From the NCBI RefSeq assembly GCF_014654785.1, contig NZ_BNBD01000005.1, forward strand, positions 1 to 64,000: a DNA stretch of 64,000 nt, given 5' to 3'. The notes beneath the pieces are model-generated. The model ran no database searches and was not told the DNA's origin. It worked only from the letters and a program-made list of their open reading frames with translations. Positions within the stretch are counted from its first letter, which is position 1, and each line of letters begins with the position of its first letter. The DNA comes from Streptomyces mashuensis. GTDB lineage: Bacteria; Actinomycetota; Actinomycetes; Streptomycetales; Streptomycetaceae. A program made the translations under genes and the position numbers. Positions 33,769 through 41,439 of this stretch are shown one piece after another.

Positions 33769-34908
33769 ATGCGCCATCTGCTTGCTGTGCTCGCCGTGGT
33801 GACGGCTCTGACCGTCACCGCGGCCGCCGGTCCCGGCTCGCGCCCCGAGCCCAGGGCCGGGCGCGCGTTACAGGCCGCGCTCGACCGCGTGGTGGCCGAC
33901 GGTGCCGTCGGCGCCACCGCGACCGTCCGTGAGGGGCGGCGGACCATGAGATTGCGCGCCGGCGCGGCCACGCTCGACGGCGGGCAACCCGGTTCGGCGC
34001 GCGCGCCTGCCCCCGTGCCCTTACGCGGCCGGTTCCGTATCGGCAGCGTCACCAAGACCTTCGTGGCCACCGTGCTGCTGCAACTGGCCGCCGAGGGCAG
34101 GCTCGGCCTGGACGATCCCGTGCGCCGCCACCTGCCGGGACTGCTGCCGCCCGACAAGGACGCCGTCACCGTCCGCATGCTGCTGCACCACTCCAGCGGC
34201 CTCCCCAGCTACGTCTCCGCCATCCCGGCCGAGGGCGCCGCCTTCCTGCGCAACCGCTACCGGCACTACGACGCGCGGGACCTGGTCGCCCGCGTCGCCG
34301 ACGCCCCGCTGCTCTTCCCGCCCGGCAGCAGGTGGTCGTACTCGGACACCAACTACATCGTCGCCGGCCTGCTCGTCACCGCCGTCACGGGACGGACGTG
34401 GAACGCCGAGGTGACCGACCGCATCGTCCGCCCCCTCGGCCTCCGCGCCACCAGCGCGCCCGAGGACGACCCCCGCCTTCCCGGCCCGCACGCCCACGGC
34501 TACTTCCGCGCCTCCCCGGACGCCGCCCCCGTCGACATCAGCGAGCTGAACCCCAGCCTGGCCGGCGCGGCCGGCGCGATGATCTCCAGCGCCGACGACC
34601 TCGACCGCTTCCTCACCGCGCTCGTCGGCGGCCGGCTGCTGCCCCCGGCACAGACGGCCGAGCTGCTGCGCAGCGACGCGGCCGCGCAGGGCTACGGACT
34701 CGGCATCCACCGCTTCCGCACCAGCTGCGGCATCGACGCCCTGGGCCACAACGGCGAAATACACGGCTACTTCACCCTGGCCGTGACCACCCCCGACCGT
34801 ACGCGCCGGGTCGTCGCCTCCGTCACCACGAGAGCGTTCCCGCTGGCCGCCGGGCAGCCCCTGGCCGCGTCGCTGGGCAGCATGCTGGAGGCGGCACTAT
34901 GCGGCTGA
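33769..34908 (+). CDS. Secreted beta-lactamase-fold serine hydrolase (paralogue)
   Basis: This 379-aa protein has a short signal peptide (MRHLLAVLAVVTALTVTAAAG). It has SxxK in IGSVTKTFVA, YxN in YSDTNYIVAG and a late HNG in LGHNGEIHGYF replacing KTG, as in many class C-like peptidases and esterases. It has the same order and spacing of motifs as the enzyme at 3810-5057, and shares RF-R-GSVTKTF, so the two are paralogues. The role is probably D-peptide or ester hydrolysis outside the cell. Confidence 0.88.
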   Translation: MRHLLAVLAVVTALTVTAAAGPGSRPEPRAGRALQAALDRVVADGAVGATATVREGRRTMRLRAGAATLDGGQPGSARAPAPVPLRGRFRIGSVTKTFVATVLLQLAAEGRLGLDDPVRRHLPGLLPPDKDAVTVRMLLHHSSGLPSYVSAIPAEGAAFLRNRYRHYDARDLVARVADAPLLFPPGSRWSYSDTNYIVAGLLVTAVTGRTWNAEVTDRIVRPLGLRATSAPEDDPRLPGPHAHGYFRASPDAAPVDISELNPSLAGAAGAMISSADDLDRFLTALVGGRLLPPAQTAELLRSDAAAQGYGLGIHRFRTSCGIDALGHNGEIHGYFTLAVTTPDRTRRVVASVTTRAFPLAAGQPLAASLGSMLEAALCG

Positions 34909-34955
34909 GCAGGGTGAACAGGCTGAGCCGGGTGAGCTGGGCGCTGCTGCGGAGG

Positions 34956-35618
34956 TCAGTGCCGTACGTCGTCCGTGTCCGCCGCGTACGCGAGCTCCCG
35001 CTGCGCTTCGAGTTCCGCCAGGCGGGCGGTGAGGGCCGCGAGCTCGGCCTCGTAGGCGTCGCTGCCGAGGGTGAGCCGGCGCGGCGCCGGGTCGAGGGCG
35101 GCGCAGTCGATGATGGCGCGGGCCGTCTTGGCCGGGTCGGCGACGGGCCGCAGCGTGCCGCCGGCGAGGGTCGTACGGACGAGCGTGGTGCCGATGCCGT
35201 ACGGCGCCGCCTCGTCGGCCAGCGCGTCGAAGAAGCCCTCCAGCTCCCACGCCCCGGCGATCTGGACGATGTGCCCGCCGCCCTGCACGCGCAGGTGGTG
35301 CAGGGCGGCGCGGGCGACCCGCACCGGCCCGAGCAGGTCGGTGACGACCAGCCGGGCGATCTGCTCGTCGGTGAGGTCGCCGGTGGTGACGGGCAGGGCG
35401 TGCCCGGCGTCGCAGACCACGATGTCGGCCCGGCCGAGGGCGGCGAACGCCTCGTCGACGGCGCGGCGCACGGCAGGGCCCGCGGTGACGTCCAGTTCGG
35501 CGGTGTGCAGCCGGTCGCCGCGCGCGAGCAGCATCTCGGTGAGGTGGCGGCCCAGACCGGCCGAGCTGCCGCTGGAGGTGCTGGTGACGATCCACGAGAG
35601 GGGGACGGGCGTCGGCAT
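34956..35618 (-). CDS. SDR-fold protein with catalytic deletions
   Basis: This 220-aa protein is recognisable as a short-chain dehydrogenase: TSTSSGSSAGLGRHLTEMLLARGD at the N-terminus, ELDVTAGPAVRRAVDEAFAALGRADIVV and the C-terminal part similar to ketoreductases. Two segments are missing in frame. One is the stretch between beta-2 and the LDVT motif. The other is the region that normally carries the catalytic Tyr-x-x-x-Lys: after HIVQIAG the sequence jumps to AWELEGFFDAL. NNAG is also changed to CDAG. It is probably not an oxidoreductase, perhaps a pseudoenzyme or decaying gene. The ATG at 35618 is used. Confidence 0.75.
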   Translation of the reverse strand: MPTPVPLSWIVTSTSSGSSAGLGRHLTEMLLARGDRLHTAELDVTAGPAVRRAVDEAFAALGRADIVVCDAGHALPVTTGDLTDEQIARLVVTDLLGPVRVARAALHHLRVQGGGHIVQIAGAWELEGFFDALADEAAPYGIGTTLVRTTLAGGTLRPVADPAKTARAIIDCAALDPAPRRLTLGSDAYEAELAALTARLAELEAQRELAYAADTDDVRH

Positions 35619-35712
35619 GCAGCCAGAGTGGCCGGTCCGCGGCCCGTGCGGCACCCGCTGCGGGCCGCCGGAGTGACGGACCCGCCGCTCGTGGGGGCTG
35701 TGCGGGGACGGG

Positions 35713-36666
35713 TCAGTCGGCGACCGTCAGCACGATCTTCCCGGTGGTGCGGTCCGTCTCGCCCAGTGCGTGGGCCTCCGCGGCCTTCTCCAGGGGCAGG
35801 GTCGTGTCCACGCGTACGCGCAGCCGGCCGTCCTCGACGAGCTTGGCGATCTCCAGCAGGGCAGCGCGGTCCGGCTCCACCATGACGAAGCCGGCCTGCT
35901 TGCCCTCCGCGCGGGCCGCTTCCGCCGCCGCGGGGAACGCGTCGTCCGGCGGCACGATTGACACGAGCCGGCCGCCCGGGCGCAGGACGCTCAGCGAGCG
36001 CGCGGTCTGCGGACCGCCGATCGTCTCCAGGACGACGTCGGCACCGGTGTCGCGCAGCACCTCGGCGAAGTCCTGCTGCGTGTAGTCGATCGTCTCGTCG
36101 GCGCCCAGCTCGCGGAGGAAGGCGTGCTTGGCCTCGCGGGCGGTGCCGATGACGTGGGCGCCGCGGGCCTTGGCGATCTGCACCGCGAGGTGGCCGACGC
36201 CGCCCGCGGCGGCGTGGACCAGGACGCGCTCGCCGGGCTGCACGTCCGCCGTGTCGACGAGGGCCTGCCAGGCGGTGAGCGCGGCGAGGGGGAGCGCGGC
36301 GGCCTGGACGTGGTCGAGGCCCGCGGGGCGGTGCGCGAAGTGGCGGGAGGGCGCGGTGACGTAGTCGGCGTAGGCGCCGGCGAAGTGGGGGAAGCGCGGC
36401 ATGCCGTAGACCGCGTCGCCCGGCCGGAAGAGGGTGACGCCGGCGCCGACGGCCTCGACGACGCCGGAGACGTCGTAGCCGGGGATGAACGGCGCCTCGG
36501 CGCCGTCCACGCCGAAGCCGCGGGCGCGGGTCTTCCAGTCGACGGGGTTCACGCCGGCGGCGTGGACGCGGACCAGGATCTCGGTCGGCCCGGGCTCGGG
36601 GCGGTCGGTCTCGACGACCCGGAGCACGTCGGGGCCGCCGGGGCCCTCGGCGACGATCGCGCGCAT
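35713..36666 (-). CDS. NADP-dependent quinone oxidoreductase-like (zinc-free MDR)
   Basis: This 317-aa medium-chain reductase has the GroES-like N-domain (VHAAGVNPVDWKTRARG, GYDVSGVVEAVG), the nucleotide loop VLVHAAAGGVGHLAVQIAKARGAHV and GADETIDYTQQDF. It has no zinc-binding Cys cluster, so it is a QOR/zeta-crystallin-like reductase of quinones or enones. The ATG at 36666 begins MRAIVAEG. It is divergent from a GlxA-type regulator, which probably controls it. Confidence 0.9.
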   Translation of the reverse strand: MRAIVAEGPGGPDVLRVVETDRPEPGPTEILVRVHAAGVNPVDWKTRARGFGVDGAEAPFIPGYDVSGVVEAVGAGVTLFRPGDAVYGMPRFPHFAGAYADYVTAPSRHFAHRPAGLDHVQAAALPLAALTAWQALVDTADVQPGERVLVHAAAGGVGHLAVQIAKARGAHVIGTAREAKHAFLRELGADETIDYTQQDFAEVLRDTGADVVLETIGGPQTARSLSVLRPGGRLVSIVPPDDAFPAAAEAARAEGKQAGFVMVEPDRAALLEIAKLVEDGRLRVRVDTTLPLEKAAEAHALGETDRTTGKIVLTVAD

Positions 36667-36775
36667 GGTGGTTCTCCTTGCTGTGCAGGTGGGACCTGTG
36701 GGGTGGGCTCCAGCCTGCCGGGGCCCCGTGCCCGTCGGCAGTGGCCCGATGGCCACCATCTGAAAGAATCGGGCC

Positions 36776-37753
36776 ATGCAGGTCATCCACCGTGTCGTCG
36801 TCCTGGCCCTCGACGGGGTCGTCCCCTTCGAGCTGGGCATCCCGTCCCGCATCTTCGGCGCCGCGCGCGACGCGGCCGGGCGCCCGCTGTACGAGGTGCT
36901 CACGTGCAGCCCGGACGGCGGTCCGGTCCGCACCGAGGCCGACTACGGCATTTCCGTCGCGCACGACGCGTCCGTGCTGGCCACGGCCGACACGGTGGTC
37001 ATCCCGCCGTCGCACGCCCTGGACGCCATCCGGGCGGACGGGCTGCTGCCCGCGGAGATCGCCGAGGCGCTGGCCGTCGTGCGGCCGGGCACGCGCATGG
37101 TCGGCATCTGCACCGGCGGCTACGTCCTGGCCGCCGCCGGTCTCCTCGACCACCGGCCCGCGACCACGCACTGGCACGAGGCGGAACAGATGCGCCGCCT
37201 GTTCACGACGGTGCGGGTCGACCCGGACGTGCTGTTCGTCGACGACGGCGACGTGCTGACGTCCGCGGGCGTCGCGGCCGGTATCGACCTGTGCCTGCAC
37301 CTCGTACGCCGCGACCACGGCAGTGAGATCGCCAACGAGGTGGCCCGCACCTGCGTCGTACCGCCGTGGCGCGACGGCGGCCAGGCCCAGTACATCAAGC
37401 GCCCCGTCCCCGAGCCGGCGGCCAGCACCACCGCCCCGACCCGCGCCTGGGCCATGGAACGCCTCGGCGAGCCCCTCGGCCTCGCCCAGTTGGCCGCGCA
37501 TGCGCGGGTCAGCGTCCGCACGTTCACGCGCCGCTTCCGCGAGGAGGTCGGCACGAGCCCGGGCCAGTGGCTCACCGCCCAACGCATCGACCTGGCGCGC
37601 CACCTCCTGGAGACCACGACCTGGCCCGTCGACCGCGTCGCCCGCCACGCGGGCTTCGGCACGGGCGCCTCCCTCCGCCAGCACCTCCACGCCACGCTGG
37701 GCGTCTCGCCCCAGACGTACCGCCGCACGTTCCAGCCGGCAGGGGAGCGTTGA
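36776..37753 (+). CDS. GlxA-family AraC-type transcriptional regulator
   Basis: This 325-aa regulator has an N-terminal DJ-1/PfpI-like domain (about 1-170) with the nucleophile-elbow-like Cys in MVGICTGGYVLAAAGLL. Two AraC helix-turn-helix motifs follow at the C-terminus (LAQLAAHARVSVRTFTRRFREEVG and WPVDRVARHAGFGTGASLRQHLHATLGVSPQTYRR). It is divergent from the quinone reductase with 109 bp between starts, so it probably senses an aldehyde, quinone or nitrogen compound and activates that gene. Confidence 0.92.
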   Translation: MQVIHRVVVLALDGVVPFELGIPSRIFGAARDAAGRPLYEVLTCSPDGGPVRTEADYGISVAHDASVLATADTVVIPPSHALDAIRADGLLPAEIAEALAVVRPGTRMVGICTGGYVLAAAGLLDHRPATTHWHEAEQMRRLFTTVRVDPDVLFVDDGDVLTSAGVAAGIDLCLHLVRRDHGSEIANEVARTCVVPPWRDGGQAQYIKRPVPEPAASTTAPTRAWAMERLGEPLGLAQLAAHARVSVRTFTRRFREEVGTSPGQWLTAQRIDLARHLLETTTWPVDRVARHAGFGTGASLRQHLHATLGVSPQTYRRTFQPAGER

Positions 37754-37807
37754 GGGGCGCGCGTTGGACGATGATGCTTGGTCCACGCGACGAGAGGGGC
37801 GGAAGAC

Positions 37808-38287
37808 ATGGGGTGGGACGAGTGGGAGAGCCTGAAGGCCACTGCGGGTGACGGCGGGGCCGTGCGGATGCGCCTGAACGGGGTGCAGGCGCCGGACGGC
37901 GGCAAGGCCGCCGGAACGGGCGACCTCGTGGTGCACCAGGACGACCTGGGCGCCGTGGGCCACGAGGCGTACGAACTCTTCGGTCAACTGCACGATCAGG
38001 CCGACATCGCGGGCCTGGGCGCGGACAAGGACGGCCGCGGCTCCACCATGCAGGCCGCGGCGGCGCTCAAGAGCCACGGCTTCGCGATGGGCGGGCAGTT
38101 GGAGACCACGGTGGAGATGTGGTCGGCGCAGGTCAAAGCCGTACTCCAGGCGTGCGCGCACATATCCAACCACCTGGACTACTCGCAGCAGGCGCACGGC
38201 CAGGACGACGCGCAGCTGGCGGCGGTACTGCGGCAGCGCAACGGCGCGGCGGTGTCCGTGTCGCGTCTGAACGAGTACTTCCACTGA
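37808..38287 (+). CDS. ESX-like helical protein, partner of the WXG protein
   Basis: This 159-aa protein has no signal peptide. Residues about 55-130 form two amphipathic helices (DDLGAVGHEAYELFGQLHDQADIAGLG and LETTVEMWSAQVKAVLQACAHISNHLDY), separated by a short turn, as in ESX/WXG100-type secreted proteins. It lacks a clear WXG. It lies 22 bp upstream of a protein with a true WAG motif, so they are probably a co-folded pair. No type VII ATPase is in the window. Confidence 0.65.
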   Translation: MGWDEWESLKATAGDGGAVRMRLNGVQAPDGGKAAGTGDLVVHQDDLGAVGHEAYELFGQLHDQADIAGLGADKDGRGSTMQAAAALKSHGFAMGGQLETTVEMWSAQVKAVLQACAHISNHLDYSQQAHGQDDAQLAAVLRQRNGAAVSVSRLNEYFH

Positions 38288-38309
38288 GCCGGTAAGTAAG
38301 GGGGAGGGC

Positions 38310-39734
38310 GTGAACTACGGGGATTTGATGCAGGTCGACCTCGGCAAGCTCGGTACTGCCGTGTCGGACTGGAAGAAGGTGACCGAAGCCTTGGAGAAAC
38401 TCGCCCGGCAGGCGAGGGACGGCCTCAAGGCGAAGGCGGACGGCGCGGCGTGGGCCGGTGCGAACGCCACGGTGACGAAAGGTTTCGTCGGAAAGACGGT
38501 GGTGGAGGTCGAGGACCTCCACCACGAGGCGGAAAGCATATGGAGGGTCGTCCAGGACGCCCACACGGAGCTGACGGGCCTGCAACGCCGCGCCAAGGCG
38601 CTGACGAAGGACGCGGGCGAGGACGGCTTCGTGGTCATGGAGGGCCAGGGCGGCGCGATCCGCGTGACGGAGGCGGTCTGCACGGTCAAGCCGACCGAGG
38701 AGAAGAACAAGGAGAAGATGCAGTGGTACGCCGAAACGCTCGCCGACCTGGTCCGCCACGCGGCCGAGGTGGACGCGGCGGCCACGCGCGCGTTGCAGGC
38801 GAGCCACGGCAATGACCCGTACAACGCGGGTCATGCGCGGTACACGTCGCTCGACGAGGACATGCTGCCGCGGGCACTGAACCTGGCGGCGAAGGGCGGC
38901 CACGCGAGCAAGGAACAGAAGGGCGAACTGCGGCGGCTGTGGGAGTCGCTGAGCCCGGAGGCACGGGCGAAGCTGTGGGAGAAGCAGCGGAAGGGGTTGC
39001 TGGAGGCGGGGGTTCTGGCACCGCGCATTATGCGGGTCCGGCCCGACGAGGGGGCCGGTGCCTACGACGTGGAGTCGCCCGGAAAACACGACTACTGGGT
39101 TCTGGCCCAGGCCAATGCCATGTCGGTGGGTGGCGATTTCAAGGGCTACACGGACGCCGCGCGGAATATGGACCACTATCTCAGGGGTACAGGGACGCCC
39201 ATCGAACTCGATGTCGACCGCATGCTCACGGACGACCAAGCGCTGCGGGCCTGTGCCCAAGGCACCTTGGCCGAGAATGCGGCCGAGTGGCGGCAAAAGG
39301 GCCTGGAGGAATTCGAGAAGTCGGGCGGACGGCCGGTCGTCATCCCGGTGGAGTCGGAACGCGGCAAGTACAAGCACCGGGACCTGAACTGGTTCTACGC
39401 GGTCGGGTCGGCCAACGCGAACACCACCGGCGTCGTGACCGTCGTCCCGGGCGAGGACGGCAAGCCCAAGGTGAGCCTGGATTACCAGGTCAACGTATGG
39501 GACCGCTACAACTGGGACCCCGGCAAGTCCACGAAGGTCGGCCCGACGACCATGACGGACGCGGACATGGCGCGTCTGCACACCACCGGCCTCGCCAAGG
39601 AATACGACATGCGCGGCAGCGGGTCACTGCAGCACTACGACCTTGGAAATCCAGGGGCTCTCCCCAGCCCGCCGGCCGATCCGGGCCGGGACGGAACACG
39701 AACCGACATCGCACGCAACGGAGACGCACGATGA
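38310..39734 (+). CDS. WXG100-like N-domain protein with C-terminal effector-like domain
   Basis: This 474-aa protein starts at GTG 38310 after GGAGGG. Residues 1-110 form a WXG100-like helical hairpin with W48-A-G in the turn (DGAAWAGANATVTKGF). A helical middle (115-260) and a compact C-terminal domain (about 335-455) follow. The latter contains DLNWFYAVGSANANTTGVVTV, VSLDYQVNVWDRYNWDPGKS and ADMARLHTTGLAKEYDMRGSGS. The last block recurs at the C-terminus of long Streptomyces WXG/LXG-type proteins, from memory. This is the layout of a type VII secreted polymorphic effector. The stop overlaps the next lipoprotein start (ATGA). Confidence 0.7.
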   Translation: MNYGDLMQVDLGKLGTAVSDWKKVTEALEKLARQARDGLKAKADGAAWAGANATVTKGFVGKTVVEVEDLHHEAESIWRVVQDAHTELTGLQRRAKALTKDAGEDGFVVMEGQGGAIRVTEAVCTVKPTEEKNKEKMQWYAETLADLVRHAAEVDAAATRALQASHGNDPYNAGHARYTSLDEDMLPRALNLAAKGGHASKEQKGELRRLWESLSPEARAKLWEKQRKGLLEAGVLAPRIMRVRPDEGAGAYDVESPGKHDYWVLAQANAMSVGGDFKGYTDAARNMDHYLRGTGTPIELDVDRMLTDDQALRACAQGTLAENAAEWRQKGLEEFEKSGGRPVVIPVESERGKYKHRDLNWFYAVGSANANTTGVVTVVPGEDGKPKVSLDYQVNVWDRYNWDPGKSTKVGPTTMTDADMARLHTTGLAKEYDMRGSGSLQHYDLGNPGALPSPPADPGRDGTRTDIARNGDAR

Positions 39735-40258
39735 CGAGCACTACCGGTCGGACGGGGAGGAGACCGTGGCGGCCCGGAGCGGCCGGAATCTTGGTTGCCG
39801 CTGTTGTCGGTGGCCTGGCCGGGTGTTCGTCAGACGGCGATCTGCGGAGTCCCAACTGGGACAAGGACGCGACGCCCGCCAGTGTGAGCCGGCAGATGGA
39901 GATCACGCTGCCCGCCGGTGCCACCGATGCCCGCGCCGCCGTGCTGAGAGGCTGGCAGGACGACGTGCTGATGCTGGCATTCACCGTACCCACCGAGCGG
40001 GCCGATGCCTTTGTCGAAGGGCTCTCGCCCGAGAGGGAGCTGAAGCCCAAGCTCCCTCTCAAGGGCGCAGAGACGAAGTCCTCCGGAGACTCGACCGGTT
40101 TTGCGCACCTCGGTCTCCCGGAGCCGGACACGCTGAAGGACGTGCGAGCGGGCTGGGTGTGCCTCGACTGCAACAAGGCACACCTCGACTCGCTGGAAGT
40201 GGCGGTCCACCGCCTCGACGACCGGAACAGCCGCGTCTACCTGAGCGGTACGGACTGA
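39731..40258 (+). CDS. Small lipoprotein, candidate immunity or partner of the WXG protein
   Basis: This 175-aa lipoprotein has RRPWRPGAAGILVAAVVGGLAGC with lipobox Cys about residue 32. The mature domain begins DLRSPNWDKDATPASVSRQMEITLP and ends CLDCNKAHLDSLEVAVHRLDDRNSRVYLSGTD. Its ATG overlaps the stop of the WXG gene, so it is translationally coupled to it, as immunity proteins of secreted effectors often are. A degenerate tandem copy of its C-terminal part follows directly. Confidence 0.72.
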   Translation: MTSTTGRTGRRPWRPGAAGILVAAVVGGLAGCSSDGDLRSPNWDKDATPASVSRQMEITLPAGATDARAAVLRGWQDDVLMLAFTVPTERADAFVEGLSPERELKPKLPLKGAETKSSGDSTGFAHLGLPEPDTLKDVRAGWVCLDCNKAHLDSLEVAVHRLDDRNSRVYLSGTD

Positions 40259-40262
40259 GTGA

Positions 40263-40523
40263 CGACCCGCCGCAGTCGACGACGTCCGGGGCGCGCTCGT
40301 CCCGCAGGACCGGCTGAGGCTCCGGCCGAAGCCCTGGCATTCCCCCGACGAGCCGAGGGAGGAGTTCCGCCGTATCCGGCTTCCCGACCCGGCCACCCTC
40401 GACGGCGTACGAGAGGCGCAGGTGTGCAACGACAACTGCAAGGGTGAGCTGAACTACGTCGACATCGACGTCCACCGGCTGGACGAGCGCACCACGCGCG
40501 TCTACCTCTCCGGCGTCGCCTGA
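40263..40523 (+). pseudogene. Truncated tandem copy of the upstream lipoprotein
   Basis: Reading frame 40263-40523 has no start codon. It encodes RLPDPATLDGVREAQVCNDNC followed by ELNYVDIDVHRLDERTTRVYLSGVA and a stop. This aligns with the end of the preceding protein (LPEPDTLKDVRAGWVCLDC, EVAVHRLDDRNSRVYLSGTD). The signal peptide and N-terminal half are absent. It is a tandem duplicate that has lost its 5' part. Its 3' end overlaps the convergent methyltransferase by 22 bp. Confidence 0.75.
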
Positions 40524-41269
40524 CCGATCACCACCGTCGCGTCCAGTTCCTCGCACGTCGTCACCCGGGTCCGCAGGCCCGCCGCCTTCATCGCGGCGGC
40601 GGTCGCCGCGGCCTGGTGGGTGCTCGTTTCGATCAGGAGGTGGCCGGTCGGTGCCAGCCACTCCTGGGCTGATTCCGCCACGCGGCGGTGGAGGGTGAGG
40701 CCGTCCGGGCCGCCGTCCAGGGAGAGGTGGGGTTCGTGGTCGCGGGCTTCCGGGGGGAGGAGGGGGATCTCCGACGTGGGGACGTACGGGGCGTTCGCCA
40801 CGAGGACGTCGACCGTGCCGCGCAGGCCCGGCGGCAGGGCCGCGTACAGGTCGCCCTCGTGCACGTACGCGTCGTACGGCGCGAGGTTGCGGCGGGCGCA
40901 GGACGTGGCCGCGGGGTCGAGGTCCGCGGCGTGGAGCGTGATGCCGGGGCGGCGTGCCGCCAGCGCGGCGCCCACCGCGCCCGAGCCGCAGCACAGGTCG
41001 ACGACCACCGCACCGGGGGCGGTGCGGGTGGCCGCCTGCCGGACCAGGAACTCGGTGCGGCGGCGCGGGACGAACACGCCCGGCCCCACGGCGAGGCGCA
41101 GGCCGGCGAACGCGGCCCAGCCCAGTACGTGTTCGAGCGGGAGACCGGCCACCCGGCGGGCGGCCATGGTCTCCAGCTCGGTCGCGGTACGGGCGGTGGA
41201 CAGCAGGAGTTCCGCTTCCTCCTCCGCGAAGACACAGCCGGCGGAGCGGAGACGGGTGACGAGGGACAT
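40502..41269 (-). CDS. PrmC-related protein (glutamine-N5) methyltransferase-like
   Basis: This 255-aa class I methyltransferase has motif I VVDLCCGSGAVGAAL, VPRRRTEFLV before it and the active-site motif VANAPYVPTSEI. The motif is NAPY rather than the NPPY of PrmC/HemK. The N-terminal helical domain is shorter than in PrmC. It is therefore the PrmC-related group of unknown substrate, perhaps modifying a release factor or ribosomal protein glutamine. The leader region upstream (41270-41394) has an attenuator layout, which suggests induction by ribosome stalling. Confidence 0.82.
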   Translation of the reverse strand: MSLVTRLRSAGCVFAEEEAELLLSTARTATELETMAARRVAGLPLEHVLGWAAFAGLRLAVGPGVFVPRRRTEFLVRQAATRTAPGAVVVDLCCGSGAVGAALAARRPGITLHAADLDPAATSCARRNLAPYDAYVHEGDLYAALPPGLRGTVDVLVANAPYVPTSEIPLLPPEARDHEPHLSLDGGPDGLTLHRRVAESAQEWLAPTGHLLIETSTHQAAATAAAMKAAGLRTRVTTCEELDATVVIGQATPER

Positions 41270-41390
41270 CCGGGAGAAACCTTTCGGTGGCGTGGCTGCC
41301 GAAGGGTGCTCTCCCGGTGCGTGCGTCGCTGCGCTTCTAGGGTTCGGGGTCGGTGAGCACCCTGCCTGACATGGCGTTGATGGGTCTCAC
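41270..41390 (-). promoter_or_regulatory. Attenuator-like leader with two competing stems
   Basis: On the minus strand GGGTGCTC (41362-41355) can pair with GAGCACCC (41311-41304). CCGGGAGA (41317-41310) can pair with TCTCCCGG (41277-41270), which abuts the methyltransferase ATG and loops out its GAAAGG ribosome site. The middle segments overlap at 41310-41311, so the stems compete. A 17-codon reading frame spans the first arm. This is the layout of erm-type translational attenuation. Confidence 0.6.
41337..41390 (-). CDS. Putative 17-aa leader peptide
   Basis: GTG at 41390 opens the frame VRPINAMSGRVLTDPEP, ending in TAG at 41337. The 5' arm of the first attenuator stem (41362-41355) lies inside the coding frame, so ribosome position could decide which stem forms. 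GAGGAG lies directly before the GTG, closer than usual. Translation of an internal ATG (MSGRVLTDPEP) is also possible. It is too short to be judged by coding statistics. Confidence 0.5.
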   Translation of the reverse strand: MRPINAMSGRVLTDPEP

Positions 41391-41439
41391 CTCCTCGGTC
41401 GCGGTTCCGCTGTAGGGCGCAACGATACCCGGTCGGTCG

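Noticed and set aside
34823..38284. A 1153-codon minus-strand open frame covering several genes
   Set aside because: It crosses both strands' genuine genes, with repetitive Arg/Pro/Gly composition; it is a GC-bias artefact.
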